Shown: positions 1 through 7,996, counted from the first letter of the stretch. The stretch: 16,878 bases of DNA from Phycisphaerales bacterium UBA4658 (GCA_002405485.1 DHLW01000070.1:1-16878); one strand, 5' to 3'. Notes: a model not told the origin generated them from the letters alone. Program-made: numbers and translations.

Positions 1-2456
1 GCCGGGCGGCATGACCCCGAGAGCGTCACGGTGCACGCCCCAGGCGGGTGGTTGCAGCACGCGCCGGCGGATACGCGGTTCACGACGATCGGGAAGGTGC
101 CGCCGAGGATCGTGGTGGAGGTCGAGCCGGACTCGACGCGGATCAGGTAGTTCGTGCCGGCGTTGAGGAAGACGAAGTTGATGACCGCGGCGAGGCCGCT
201 GCTGGTGCCCGTGCCGCAGACCACCGGCTCGGTGGAGCCGCCGACGCAGGTGTCGGCGTCGCAGGCCAGGCGGGTGTTCAGGTTGGCGGCGTCGAAGACG
301 CTGACGACGGTGTCGAAGGTCGCGCCGCAGGTGCTGATCGAGTAGTAGGTCGAGGTCGCCGGGGTGAAGCTGTACCACACGTCCTTGGTGACGCTGGTGT
401 CGCAGCTCACGTCGGCGGCGGAGATCGTGGAGTTGTCGATCGTGCCGGTCGTCGAGACGCCGAGCGTCAGGGCGATGGCGCCCGCGGGCTCGTCGTTGGC
501 CGGAGCCGGGCCGGCGTTGCAGGTGTTGGGGGTGCAGGAGCCGCCGCTCGTCCACACGCCGGTGCAGCCGGCCTGGGTGGTCGTCGTGCAGGCGCTGGTG
601 CAGGTGTTGCAGCACGAGCCCGTGGGGGGGCAGGGGCTGACGGGGGTGCAGGTCGTGAAGTCGCCCTGGTAGGTGCTGGTGGTGGCGCTGCATCCGCCGG
701 AGGTCGTGACGGTGCACGCGCCGGAGGTGTTGTTGCAGCACGCGCCGGTGACGCACGGCGAGGGAGCGCACGTGGTGCCGTCGCCCTGGTAGATGCTCGT
801 GCCGGTGCAGCCGGTGGCCGGACGCAGCGCACAGATGCCGCCGCTCAGGCAGCACGCGCCGCTCGGAGCGCACCGGGAGGGCGAGCAGACGGTGCCGTCG
901 CCCTGATAGGTGCCGGCGGGGGCGGAGGTGGTGCAGCCGGTCTGGGTGCGGATCTCGCACTGCCCGCTGGTGTTGTTGCAGCAAGCGCCGACGGCGAGGT
1001 TGCCGACGTCATTGACGGTGATGGTGTAGTTGCCGCCGCCGGTCGCGGAGGTGCCGAACAGCCGCAGGCGGATGTAGTAGGTCGTGCCGGCGTTGAGCTG
1101 GATGCCGGCGATCAGGGCCGCGTTGCCGCTGCTGGTGGTGCCGCAGAAGCTGGCGGTGCCGGTGGGGCAGGCGTCGTCATCGCAGCCGACGGCGACCCAC
1201 GTGGTGGTGTCGGCGCACGAGCCGATGGTGTACACCGAGAGCACGTTGTCGAACAGCGAGCCGCAGGTGGTGATGTCGAAGACGCTGGTGACAGCGGGGG
1301 TGAAGGTGAACCAGACGCCCTTGCTGCCGCTGGTCTGGCAGTTGTCCGCGAGGCCGTCGTTGGTCCCGGTGGCGTTGAAGTTGTTGCCGATGAACGCCGA
1401 GCCGGCGGTCAGGACCTGAGCGCTGGTGCACAGGTCGTTGGCCGGGGTCGTGATGCAGTTGCCGGCGGTGGTGCAGGACCCGACGCCGACGGTGCCGCCC
1501 TGGCTGGTGCACAGCGCGGGGAGGAGATTGCAGCAGGTGCCGTTGGGGAGGCAGCAGGAGGCCGTGGTGCAGGGGGTCGGCGAGCAGAGCGAGCCGTTGC
1601 CCTGGTAGAAGCCGGAGGTCGCCGCGCACCCGACGGCCGTCAGGATCGAGCAGGTCGTGCCCGTGGTCCCGCTGCAGCAGGCCCCGGTGGGCGAGCAGGC
1701 GCTGGGCGAGCAGACCGAGCCGTCGCCCAGATAGGTGCCGGTGCAGCCGGCGGCGCCGGCGGTGACCGAGCAGACGCCGGTGTTCACGTTGCAGCACGCG
1801 CCGGTGGCCCCGCAGGTCACGATGGGGCTGGCGCTGTTGCGCGGAGCGGGAATCTGGGCGGAGAAGTCGAGGTTGTTGTTGTCCGAGTCCACGCAGCCGC
1901 TGGCGGCGCGGGTGGGGGTGGCGCCGGGGGCGGTGGTGCTTCCCGCCGGGGCGCGGCCGGCGCCCTCGAAGCAGGTGCCGCTGGTGCCATAGGTCACAAG
2001 GTCAATGAGATTGGCGTCAATGGGCGGGCAGGCCACCGCGCCGATCGCCGTGGTGATGTTCCGGAGGGCGACCTTGCCGCTGGTGGAGGAGAGCGTGGTG
2101 GCCTGGGGGCTGAACACCGCGTCCGGGGTGGGCAGGGCCGTGCCCGTGCCGGGGGTCGTCACCTGGATCAGGAAGTACTGCCCGGGCTGCAGGTTGAAGT
2201 TCGGGAGGTCCAGCTTGGACCAGGCGGTGCCGGTGGACGATGCCACGCTCACCGACCAGCCGCTGAGATTGACCGGGGACGCCGAGCGGTTGAACAACTC
2301 AACATAGTCGGCGTTGGGGGCCGTGGAGAGGAACGTCGCCCCACCCCAGACCTGGGAAATAACGACATCGCCAACGCCATAGGCGCTGCTGGCGGTGAAT
2401 GCCGCCGTACACAGAGCCAAACAGCTTGCGAACTTCTTGAACAGACGACCACGCAT
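1..2456 (-). CDS. Secreted lamin-tail-domain protein with Cys-rich modules and PPC-like domains (3' end off window)
   Basis: I translated this frame by hand: 818 codons open from the ATG to the left edge, where the gene is cut. The start is set by AGGAGG seven bases upstream. Residues 1-27 are a signal peptide (MRGRLFKKF, then a hydrophobic stretch ending SSAYG). Residues about 28-215 form an LTD with the hallmark DYVELFNR and NLSGWS. GACC-type Cys modules follow at about 219-335, a PPC-like domain (PANDLC, GVWFTF, AGTTYYI) at about 338-485, more Cys modules to about 640, a second PPC-like domain (PANDEP, DVWYSF) at about 649-795, and another GACC module at the edge. It is expected to be exported and to act outside the cell. 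No catalytic motif is seen. By analogy with its neighbours it may end in a Gly-Cys dockerin, but that part is outside the window. The full antisense ORF over this gene is a GC-bias shadow. Confidence 0.9.
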   Translation of the reverse strand, partial: MRGRLFKKFASCLALCTAAFTASSAYGVGDVVISQVWGGATFLSTAPNADYVELFNRSASPVNLSGWSVSVASSTGTAWSKLDLPNFNLQPGQYFLIQVTTPGTGTALPTPDAVFSPQATTLSSTSGKVALRNITTAIGAVACPPIDANLIDLVTYGTSGTCFEGAGRAPAGSTTAPGATPTRAASGCVDSDNNNLDFSAQIPAPRNSASPIVTCGATGACCNVNTGVCSVTAGAAGCTGTYLGDGSVCSPSACSPTGACCSGTTGTTCSILTAVGCAATSGFYQGNGSLCSPTPCTTASCCLPNGTCCNLLPALCTSQGGTVGVGSCTTAGNCITTPANDLCTSAQVLTAGSAFIGNNFNATGTNDGLADNCQTSGSKGVWFTFTPAVTSVFDITTCGSLFDNVLSVYTIGSCADTTTWVAVGCDDDACPTGTASFCGTTSSGNAALIAGIQLNAGTTYYIRLRLFGTSATGGGNYTITVNDVGNLAVGACCNNTSGQCEIRTQTGCTTSAPAGTYQGDGTVCSPSRCAPSGACCLSGGICALRPATGCTGTSIYQGDGTTCAPSPCVTGACCNNTSGACTVTTSGGCSATTSTYQGDFTTCTPVSPCPPTGSCCNTCTSACTTTTQAGCTGVWTSGGSCTPNTCNAGPAPANDEPAGAIALTLGVSTTGTIDNSTISAADVSCDTSVTKDVWYSFTPATSTYYSISTCGATFDTVVSVFDAANLNTRLACDADTCVGGSTEPVVCGTGTSSGLAAVINFVFLNAGTNYLIRVESGSTSTTILGGTFPIVVNRVSAGACCNHPPGACTVTLSGSCRP

Positions 2457-2463
2457 GCGCACA

Positions 2464-2469
2464 CCTCCT
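2464..2469 (-). promoter_or_regulatory. Shine-Dalgarno of the left-edge LTD gene
   Basis: AGGAGG on the minus strand, with a 7-base spacer to the ATG at 2456. It fixes the start of a gene that is otherwise open-ended in the window. Confidence 0.8.
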
Positions 2470-2483
2470 GAGATCTGTCAGAT

Positions 2484-2504
2484 AAAGGTCGGAACTGGAC
2501 CTTT
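2484..2504. repeat. Perfect 7-bp inverted repeat in leader of the left-edge LTD gene
   Basis: AAAGGTC (2484-2490) and GACCTTT (2498-2504) are perfect inverted arms around a 7-base loop. They sit just downstream of the candidate -10 and upstream of the ribosome site. This could be an operator or a stem in the mRNA leader. Confidence 0.5.
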
Positions 2505-2510
2505 CGGTTC

Positions 2511-2539
2511 ACTATGACCGACTCTTGACGATTTCGCAA
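2511..2539 (-). promoter_or_regulatory. Candidate sigma70-type promoter for the left-edge LTD gene
   Basis: On the minus strand, TTGCGA (2534-2539) and CATAGT (2511-2516) are separated by 17 bases, each matching the -35/-10 consensus at 4 of 6 positions. The predicted leader is about 45-50 nt. Planctomycete promoter rules are poorly known to me, so this is only a candidate. Confidence 0.35.
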
Positions 2540-2558
2540 GACCGATACTAAACTTTAC

Positions 2559-2574
2559 CAGATCTTTTGATCTG
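2559..2574. repeat. Palindromic site CAGATC-N4-GATCTG
   Basis: Six-base perfect arms (2559-2564, 2569-2574) flank TTTT. The site lies about 20 bases upstream of the candidate -35 of the left-edge gene, so it could be a regulator site. It could also form by chance in an AT-richer spacer. Confidence 0.35.
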
Positions 2575-2601
2575 CTCTGAGTGTTTGAGCATGAACGAAC
2601 A

Positions 2602-2634
2602 AGGCGATGCAGACGGGTTGGGTCTGCATCGCCT
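2602..2634 (-). terminator. Hairpin terminator downstream of the 1036-aa dockerin gene
   Basis: AGGCGATGCAGAC (2602-2614) and its exact complement (2622-2634) make a perfect 13-bp stem with a 7-base loop. It starts 26 bases past the stop codon of the minus-strand gene. The following minus-strand bases (TTGTTCGTTC) are T-rich but not a clean T-run, so termination may be weak. The stem may also protect the 3' end of the mRNA. Confidence 0.7.
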
Positions 2635-2660
2635 GGGTGTTCGGGACATCCCTAGATTTC

Positions 2661-2969
2661 TTAGCAGCCGCCGGCGAACCAGGCGTTGAGGAAGTCGAAG
2701 ATGTCGTTGACGTCCGGCGTGACGGTGCCGTCGCCGCCGAAGTCGGCGAAGGCGCTGGAGGCGAACCAGTCATTCAGGAAGGCGAAGATGTCGGCGACCT
2801 GGATGCCGCCGGTCTTGTCGTAGTCGGCGTGGCAGCATGGCGAGGTGGCATTGCCCGAGACGTTGCAGGTGCCGGACGCGGTGCTGAAGCTGGCGCCCCA
2901 CTGGGTACCTGAAGTGACGCAGGCGGCCTGAGTGATGGTGCTGCTGCAGATGGCTCCTCGGCAGCAGAC
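2661..2969 (-). repeat. 3' dockerin cassette, copy 1 of 3 (309 bp)
   Basis: Encodes the last 102 residues and the stop: VCCRGA module, Cys linker and dockerin. It aligns without gaps to 6157-6465 and 8304-8612. By hand count it has about 23 mismatches in 309 against the second copy (about 93% identity). It shares a 99-bp perfect run (2727-2825 with 6223-6321). Confidence 0.85.
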
Positions 2970-5771
2970 GCCGGTCACCGTAGTGCACGGCGAGGCATTG
3001 CCGCGCGTGAGGCGCAGGACCCATCCCGTCACGGTGCCGACGTCCGCTCCCGTGTAGTCGGTGATGGTGAGCGTCCAGTCGCCGGCTGAAGACACGCCGT
3101 TGAAGGCCTCCTGCATACTCAGCCCCAGCCCGCCGGTGCCTGCCGGGCGATAGGTGCCGGCGGGAACGACTGAGGGTGCGCCCGTGCCGAGGACGCTGAA
3201 CACGGACCCGGTCGCGATGTCGTTGAACCGGTACACGCCGTTGAAGTCTGCCGAGATGTTGGTGGTTCCGCTCATGCCGCGACGGCCTCGTGCATGGACG
3301 GTCTGGACGACGGATCCCTTGCTCAGTCGGATGGCGAGATCGCCGTTGTAGGTGTGGGTGAAGTTGATCTCCAGTTCGACATCGTTCACGGTGAAGGAGT
3401 CGGGCACGTTGATGGTGCTGGTGAACACACCCGGGTTGGGGCTGACAAAGTCCGGGATCGCGCCGCCGGAACCGGCATAGGCGTCGATCGATCCGGCGGA
3501 CGCCGAGCAGAGCGAGCCATCGCCGCCATAGGTGCCGCCGGCCGAGGTGCACTGGGCCGGAGCGAGCACTGTGCAGGCCGATCCGACGCAGCAGGAACCG
3601 GTGCTGTCTGGGTCGAAGGTGATCTCGAGTTCCAGAGCGCCCTGCGTGCCCGTCGCGGTGGTGATGCCGAACTGAATGAAGTAGATGTTGCCCGCGACGA
3701 CGGGAATCGGCGCCGCGGCGTTGTTGGAGATCGCCGTGCCCGTTGACTGGCACTGGATCGGCGTGGCCGCCGAGGGGCACACGCCCGGCGCGGCCCCACC
3801 GTCATACACCGCATACCGGCCGGCGATGCCCACGTTCGAGACAAACGCGACCCGCCCATTGGCCGGGGCCTGCCACTTGTACCACACGTCGCTGAAGAAC
3901 GAAGACGCCGTCAGGGGGCACGGCACGGAGTTCAGCGGGGCCGCGCTGGTGGTCGCGGACGTGTTTGAGAGCGTGTTCAGACCGGTGGACACGAACGTTG
4001 CCGCGGGGCACTCGTCATTGGCCGGGGGCGGGATGAACGTGACCGTCAGGTTGATTGATGCCGTCGGGATGGTCGTGCCGGACGAGCCCACCTGGATGAA
4101 GTAGGTCGTTCCGGAGACGACGCCGAAGCTCAGGTTCTGCGTTGTGGAGCAGGTGGTCGCGGCGCCGGTCGTCGGGCATGCCGCGCCAGTCGTCGGAACG
4201 GCCCAGATGCCGTAGGCCACGACCTGGGCCGACGTCTCGTTCAGGTTGAGCGTGCCGGTCTGCGTCGCGTCAAATCGGTACCAGACGCCAGAGTTTCCGA
4301 CCGTGCCGGTGTTGCACGCGCCGGGATCAAGGTCGGAGGTCGCGGTGCGATTGTCCACCACGAACGTCTGCGGCAGGGTGGTCAGCACGACCGCGTTGCT
4401 GCACAGGTCGTTGGCGGGGGCCGCAACGGCCTCGAAGCTGAACGTCAGGTCCAGCGGAACCGTTGGGGTCGCCGAACCGCTGGAGCCCACCTGAATGAAG
4501 TACGTGTTGCCGGGCGAAACGACGACGGGAACGGTCGTCGCCGTGCTGCACACGCTGCCGGTGCTGGAGGCGGGGCAGGTCGCGCCCGCGGTCGGAGTCG
4601 TCCAGATGCCGATTGCAGTCGCCTGAGTGGAGGTCTCGGCGATCGTCAGAATGCCGGACTGGGTCGCGTCAAACCGGTACCAGACGCCGAAGTTTCCGAC
4701 CGTGCCCGTGTTGCACGCGCCCGGATCAACGTCAGAGGTCGCCGACGAGTTGTCGACCTGCACGGACAGCGGAAGCGTGGTCAGGAGCGCGGCGTTCACG
4801 CACTGGTCATTGGCCGGTGGCGGCCCGATCACGCGGAAACTCACGCTTCCGGGATAGGTGCTCGTTCCATCGGAACCGGTCAGGTTCACCGTGTAGGTCG
4901 CCGAGGGCTGTGCAATCGGCACGTTCAACGTGTACGTCCACGGCCCGGTGCCGGAGCCCGTGAACGCCTCGGTCGCCGACAGCCCGAAGGCCGACAGGTC
5001 CCCTGTGACGCCCGTCAGACTGATCGGCGTTCCGCCGCACGACTGCATGTTGACGGTGATCGCCGTGGTGCTGCCGGCGTTGACCGGATTCGTTCCGGCC
5101 GAACCCGACAGGAAGTTGCTGGCGGGCAGAGGGGGGCTCGAGGAGTTCCGCATGTTGGGCGGAGAGACCACCTCAAAGTCCTGAGAGTTGTTGTCGGTGT
5201 CCTGGCAGCCGGCGAGTTTTCGCCGGGTGTTGGTCGGCGGGTTGCTTGCCGTGCTTCCGCCGGGAGCGCCGGCGGTTTCGGGGCATGCGCCCGTGCCAAC
5301 GGTCAACACGTCTTCAGTGTCCGGAAGTCCGACGGGGCAGACGGTTCCTGGGCCAAGCGAAGTGGTGTTGCGGATCAGCGCGACGCGGCCGGCGCCGGAA
5401 GTGAATGCGCTCGTGTCCAGCAGCGGACTGGCGGAGTCATCAAACGTCAGCGGCACGCCGACATTGACGTCAAACGACGCGCCAGTGCGGACGAGGTAGT
5501 AGCCGCGAGCGGGAATCGTTCCCGTCAGTGGGATCACGGCCCAGTTGCTGCTGGCGACCACCTGCAGGGACCAGCCGCTCAGGTTGATGGGGCTCCCCGT
5601 GCGATTGAAGAGTTCGACGCAGTCAAACACGGGCCCGCCGGGCTGGAACCCGCCGCCCCCGTAATACTGACTGATCACGACGTTCCCACCCTGGCCAAGC
5701 GCCGCGGCGCTCAATCCCAGTGCGCCGGCGATCGCCGCCAGCGCGGTACGTGTTGACAGGCCCAATCTCAT
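2661..5771 (-). CDS. Secreted multidomain protein: LTD, PPC-like x3, P domain, Gly-Cys dockerin
   Basis: The protein is 1036 aa. An upstream in-frame start at 5873 is possible, but AAGGAG six bases before the ATG at 5771 and the signal peptide right after it (MRLGLSTRTALAAIAG, cleavage near ALGQ) decide this start. Domains: LTD about 28-215 (DCVELFNR, NLSGWS); Ig-like about 218-316; PPC-like domains at 318-449, 451-581 and 582-722, each opening with PANDxC; one Cys module 726-756; a P/Homo B domain about 762-924 (LxIRLSKG, DWTLTITDY); a Cys-rich linker 934-980; dockerin 982-1036 ending FAGGC. Dockerin repeat 1 has the calcium-loop pattern DYDKTGG...D. A P domain normally accompanies a subtilisin-like convertase, but no protease is present here. 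Likely exported and displayed or assembled through the dockerin. Ligand unknown. Confidence 0.93.
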   Translation of the reverse strand: MRLGLSTRTALAAIAGALGLSAAALGQGGNVVISQYYGGGGFQPGGPVFDCVELFNRTGSPINLSGWSLQVVASSNWAVIPLTGTIPARGYYLVRTGASFDVNVGVPLTFDDSASPLLDTSAFTSGAGRVALIRNTTSLGPGTVCPVGLPDTEDVLTVGTGACPETAGAPGGSTASNPPTNTRRKLAGCQDTDNNSQDFEVVSPPNMRNSSSPPLPASNFLSGSAGTNPVNAGSTTAITVNMQSCGGTPISLTGVTGDLSAFGLSATEAFTGSGTGPWTYTLNVPIAQPSATYTVNLTGSDGTSTYPGSVSFRVIGPPPANDQCVNAALLTTLPLSVQVDNSSATSDVDPGACNTGTVGNFGVWYRFDATQSGILTIAETSTQATAIGIWTTPTAGATCPASSTGSVCSTATTVPVVVSPGNTYFIQVGSSGSATPTVPLDLTFSFEAVAAPANDLCSNAVVLTTLPQTFVVDNRTATSDLDPGACNTGTVGNSGVWYRFDATQTGTLNLNETSAQVVAYGIWAVPTTGAACPTTGAATTCSTTQNLSFGVVSGTTYFIQVGSSGTTIPTASINLTVTFIPPPANDECPAATFVSTGLNTLSNTSATTSAAPLNSVPCPLTASSFFSDVWYKWQAPANGRVAFVSNVGIAGRYAVYDGGAAPGVCPSAATPIQCQSTGTAISNNAAAPIPVVAGNIYFIQFGITTATGTQGALELEITFDPDSTGSCCVGSACTVLAPAQCTSAGGTYGGDGSLCSASAGSIDAYAGSGGAIPDFVSPNPGVFTSTINVPDSFTVNDVELEINFTHTYNGDLAIRLSKGSVVQTVHARGRRGMSGTTNISADFNGVYRFNDIATGSVFSVLGTGAPSVVPAGTYRPAGTGGLGLSMQEAFNGVSSAGDWTLTITDYTGADVGTVTGWVLRLTRGNASPCTTVTGVCCRGAICSSTITQAACVTSGTQWGASFSTASGTCNVSGNATSPCCHADYDKTGGIQVADIFAFLNDWFASSAFADFGGDGTVTPDVNDIFDFLNAWFAGGC
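4264..4343 (-). repeat. Internal duplicated block, PPC-like domain 2
   Basis: This 80-bp block matches 4663-4742 with 7 mismatches by hand count (about 91%). The offset of 399 bp is exactly 133 codons. It marks a tandem domain duplication inside the 1036-aa gene. Confidence 0.75.
4663..4742 (-). repeat. Internal duplicated block, PPC-like domain 1
   Basis: Partner of 4264-4343. It encodes the stretch from SDVDPGACNTG to GVWYRFDAT, which recurs almost unchanged 133 residues later. Confidence 0.75.
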
Positions 5772-5777
5772 GACTTG

Positions 5778-5783
5778 CTCCTT
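5778..5783 (-). promoter_or_regulatory. Shine-Dalgarno fixing the start of the 1036-aa gene
   Basis: AAGGAG on the minus strand with a 6-base spacer to the ATG at 5771. No comparable site precedes the longer start at 5873, and only the shorter start leaves the signal peptide at the N-terminus. Confidence 0.8.
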
Positions 5784-5806
5784 GGGTGACCGGACCATCG
5801 GCCATC

Positions 5807-5834
5807 TGCGGGTATTGTCCATGTTTTGCGGGTA
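5807..5834. repeat. Two direct repeats TGCGGGTA, 20 bp apart
   Basis: TGCGGGTA occurs at 5807-5814 and 5827-5834, a 20-bp period (about two helical turns). Both copies fall in or next to the candidate promoter of the 1036-aa gene, as expected for a regulator binding one DNA face. Confidence 0.4.
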
Positions 5835-5841
5835 ATGGCAA
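5814..5841 (-). promoter_or_regulatory. Candidate promoter for the 1036-aa dockerin gene
   Basis: On the minus strand, TTGCCA (5836-5841, 5 of 6 to consensus) and GACAAT (5814-5819, 4 of 6) are separated by 16 bases. The leader would be about 35-40 nt with the ribosome site near its end. It overlaps the TGCGGGTA direct repeats. Confidence 0.4.
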
Positions 5842-6156
5842 TGGACTTCTCGCCGACACGACGATTTTCGCACGTGTTTGGGAGAGATCGGTCTGAATAC
5901 GGAGCGATCGATCGGTTGTTGTCGAGCGTCCGTCCGCTCAAGACTGGGCTGCGAGAGCCCGCAGCGATGTCGCGAGCCTGTTCAGGAGTTGATCTGAGAG
6001 TGCGATCGGGCCCGCTCGGGCTGCGTGACTCGCTCGCGTCGGGAGCGTGTTCCGATGGCCGCAACGTGCCAAAGGCCGGGCAGAGCGGGCCATCAGTCCT
6101 GACGATCGGCGGCGGTGAAGTGCCAGGTTGAACTGATCAGGAGGATGACGTTGTGC
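5842..6156. other. Intergenic region without a supported gene
   Basis: This lies between the start of the 1036-aa gene and the stop of the 609-aa gene, both on the minus strand. Short open frames cross it on both strands, but none has a ribosome site or a protein-like composition. I found no convincing terminator for the 609-aa gene; the GC-rich stretch near 6079-6096 gives only weak pairing. Confidence 0.5.
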
Positions 6157-6465
6157 TCAGCAGCCGCCGGCGAACCAGGCGTTGAGGAACTCGAAGATGT
6201 CGGCAACGTCGGGGGTGCCGGCGCCGTCGCCGCCGAAGTCGGCGAAGGCGCTGGAGGCGAACCAGTCATTCAGGAAGGCGAAGATGTCGGCGACCTGGAT
6301 GCCGCCGGTCTTGTCGTAGTCAGCGAAGCAGCACGGAGTCGTGGCGTTGCCGCTGACGTTGCAGGTACCGGACGCGGTGCTGAAGCTGGCGCCCCACTGG
6401 GTACCTGAAGTGGCGCAGGCGGCCTGAGTGATGGTGCTGCTGCAGGTGGCTCCTCGGCAGCAGAC
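6157..6465 (-). repeat. 3' dockerin cassette, copy 2 of 3 (309 bp)
   Basis: Gap-free match to 2661-2969 and 8304-8612. The 99-bp segment 6223-6321 is identical to 2727-2825, including third codon positions, so the likeness reflects recent DNA exchange or duplication as well as protein constraint. Confidence 0.85.
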
Positions 6466-7986
6466 ACTTGCTGGGTTTCCGCACGGGCCGGGGCCACCGC
6501 TTGTCAGCCGAAGGTTCCAGAAACCCAGGACGCCATCGTCACCGGGGACATAGTCGGTGATGGTGAGCGTCCACGTGCCGGCGGCGTCGATGCCGTTGAA
6601 CGCGTCGGAGAAGCTCTGAGCGATGCCTCCGACGGCGCAGGGCCGGAACGTGCCCTGGGGGACCGAAACGTGCGAAATCCCCCCGAGGGTGTTGAAGAGG
6701 GTGTCAGAACCGGCATCGCTGAACGCATACGCGCCGAAGAACTGCGCCGAGAGACTGCCGATGCCGGCAACGCCTCGGCGACCTCGTGAGAAGAGCGTGA
6801 CGGACCGGTCATCCTTGCTGAGCCGGATCGTGACCTCGCTGTTGATCGGGTGCATGAGGTTGTCAAGTTCGACCGTCACGTCGGCCACCGGGAAGGAGTC
6901 GGCGACGACGATGGTGCTGACGAACCGCTCGGGGGCGTTGAAGGTGTATGTCGGCACATTGCCGCCCGGGCCGGAATAGGAGCGGATCTCACTTGTTGCC
7001 GGTGAGCAGATCGTTGCAGGGCCGATGAAGCTCCCGCCGACCGAGGCGCATGCGCTTGGCGTTCGCACGGTGCACGAAGCACCGAGGCAGCAGGCGCCGG
7101 CGGTGTCGGGATCGAAGGCGACTTCCAGTTCGAAGAAGCTCTGGACAAAGGACGAGGAGCCGAGTTGGATGAAGTAGGTGTGTCCGGCGATCACGTTCAG
7201 CGGAGCCGCCGCGCCGCCTGGAAGGACGCTTCCGGTGGGTTGGCACTGGATGGGAGTCGGGATCGTGGGGCAGAGCCCGGGGCTCGGCCCGCCGCCATAG
7301 AGCGCGAGTCGACCAGGTCCGCCGAGATGGGTCACCAGGGCGAGCTGGCCATTGTCGGGCGCTGTCCACTGGAGCCACGTGTCGGAGAAGATCGACTGTG
7401 CAAAGGTGGGACAGGCCATCGCGTTGAGCGGCGCCGAGCTTGTGGTGGCGAGGAAGTTGTTGACAAGCGTGGAGCCGACGGGGATCGGAGTCGCGGCGGA
7501 GCACTCGTCGTTGACCGCTCGCGTGAAGAACCGGAACTGCAGGACCATGGGGGTGCCCGGTCCATCCGGCGAAAGAGAGCCGATCTGGATGTAATAGGTG
7601 GTTCCGGCGGTCACCGTGAAGCTCCGCCGCTGATCGGAGGTGCAGAAGGCGATCGCGTCGGACTCAACCGGGCATCGCGCAGACGCTGTTGGAAAGGCCC
7701 ACGCGGCGATGACGACTTCCTGCTCCGACGACTCGCTGACATCGATGAGTCCCGATGTGGTGGCGTCGTAGCGAAACCACACGCCGAAGTTTCCCTGCGG
7801 ACCGATGCTGCAGCCGGGGTCGATGTCCGGCTGCGCCAGTGCATTGTCGATCGTGAACACGGCCGGCAGGGTGCTGAGGACGCGGGCCTGGGGGCAGTTG
7901 TCGTTGTCAACGGCGCGGGCGTCGTGGGTTGCGGCGAAGCAGGCAAGCAGACCAATGACGAAGCACTCTCGCAGGGAACAGAGCAT
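6157..7986 (-). CDS. Secreted PPC-like / P-domain protein with Gly-Cys dockerin
   Basis: The protein is 609 aa and paralogous to the second half of the 1036-aa neighbour, but it lacks the LTD and Ig-like parts. The chosen ATG at 7986 has GGAG six bases upstream; an ATG at 7998 adds only four residues and lacks such a site. Residues 1-25 are a signal peptide (hydrophobic core near FVIGLLACFAA, then DARA). PPC-like domains span about 27-155 and 157-295 (DNDNC and VNDEC openings). A Cys module (GACCLGASC) is at 297-328. A P/Homo B domain spans about 333-497 (VTIRLSKDD, TWTLTITDY). A Cys-rich linker precedes a dockerin at about 554-609 ending FAGGC. It has no enzyme motif. It was probably derived from, or exchanged sequence with, the neighbouring gene. 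Confidence 0.92.
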   Translation of the reverse strand: MLCSLRECFVIGLLACFAATHDARAVDNDNCPQARVLSTLPAVFTIDNALAQPDIDPGCSIGPQGNFGVWFRYDATTSGLIDVSESSEQEVVIAAWAFPTASARCPVESDAIAFCTSDQRRSFTVTAGTTYYIQIGSLSPDGPGTPMVLQFRFFTRAVNDECSAATPIPVGSTLVNNFLATTSSAPLNAMACPTFAQSIFSDTWLQWTAPDNGQLALVTHLGGPGRLALYGGGPSPGLCPTIPTPIQCQPTGSVLPGGAAAPLNVIAGHTYFIQLGSSSFVQSFFELEVAFDPDTAGACCLGASCTVRTPSACASVGGSFIGPATICSPATSEIRSYSGPGGNVPTYTFNAPERFVSTIVVADSFPVADVTVELDNLMHPINSEVTIRLSKDDRSVTLFSRGRRGVAGIGSLSAQFFGAYAFSDAGSDTLFNTLGGISHVSVPQGTFRPCAVGGIAQSFSDAFNGIDAAGTWTLTITDYVPGDDGVLGFWNLRLTSGGPGPCGNPASVCCRGATCSSTITQAACATSGTQWGASFSTASGTCNVSGNATTPCCFADYDKTGGIQVADIFAFLNDWFASSAFADFGGDGAGTPDVADIFEFLNAWFAGGC

Positions 7987-7992
7987 GAGCGT

Positions 7993-7996
7993 CTCC
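7993..7996 (-). promoter_or_regulatory. Ribosome site supporting the start at 7986
   Basis: GGAG on the minus strand, six bases before the ATG at 7986. It lies inside the first codons of the alternative start at 7998, so it favours the shorter form. Confidence 0.55.

Noticed and set aside
600..1810. CRISPR-like or satellite repeat array
   Set aside because: The recurring GCAGCA-type motifs are degenerate, unevenly spaced and fully explained by codons of the Cys-rich modules.
48..2471. 807-codon open frame on the plus strand
   Set aside because: It lies wholly antisense to the left-edge LTD gene, has a Gly/Ala/Arg-rich composition without domains, and has no signal or ribosome site. High GC removes stops from such frames.
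5826..6131. Small plus-strand gene in the intergenic region
   Set aside because: No ribosome site, no protein-like composition, and it overlaps the promoter of the divergent minus-strand gene.
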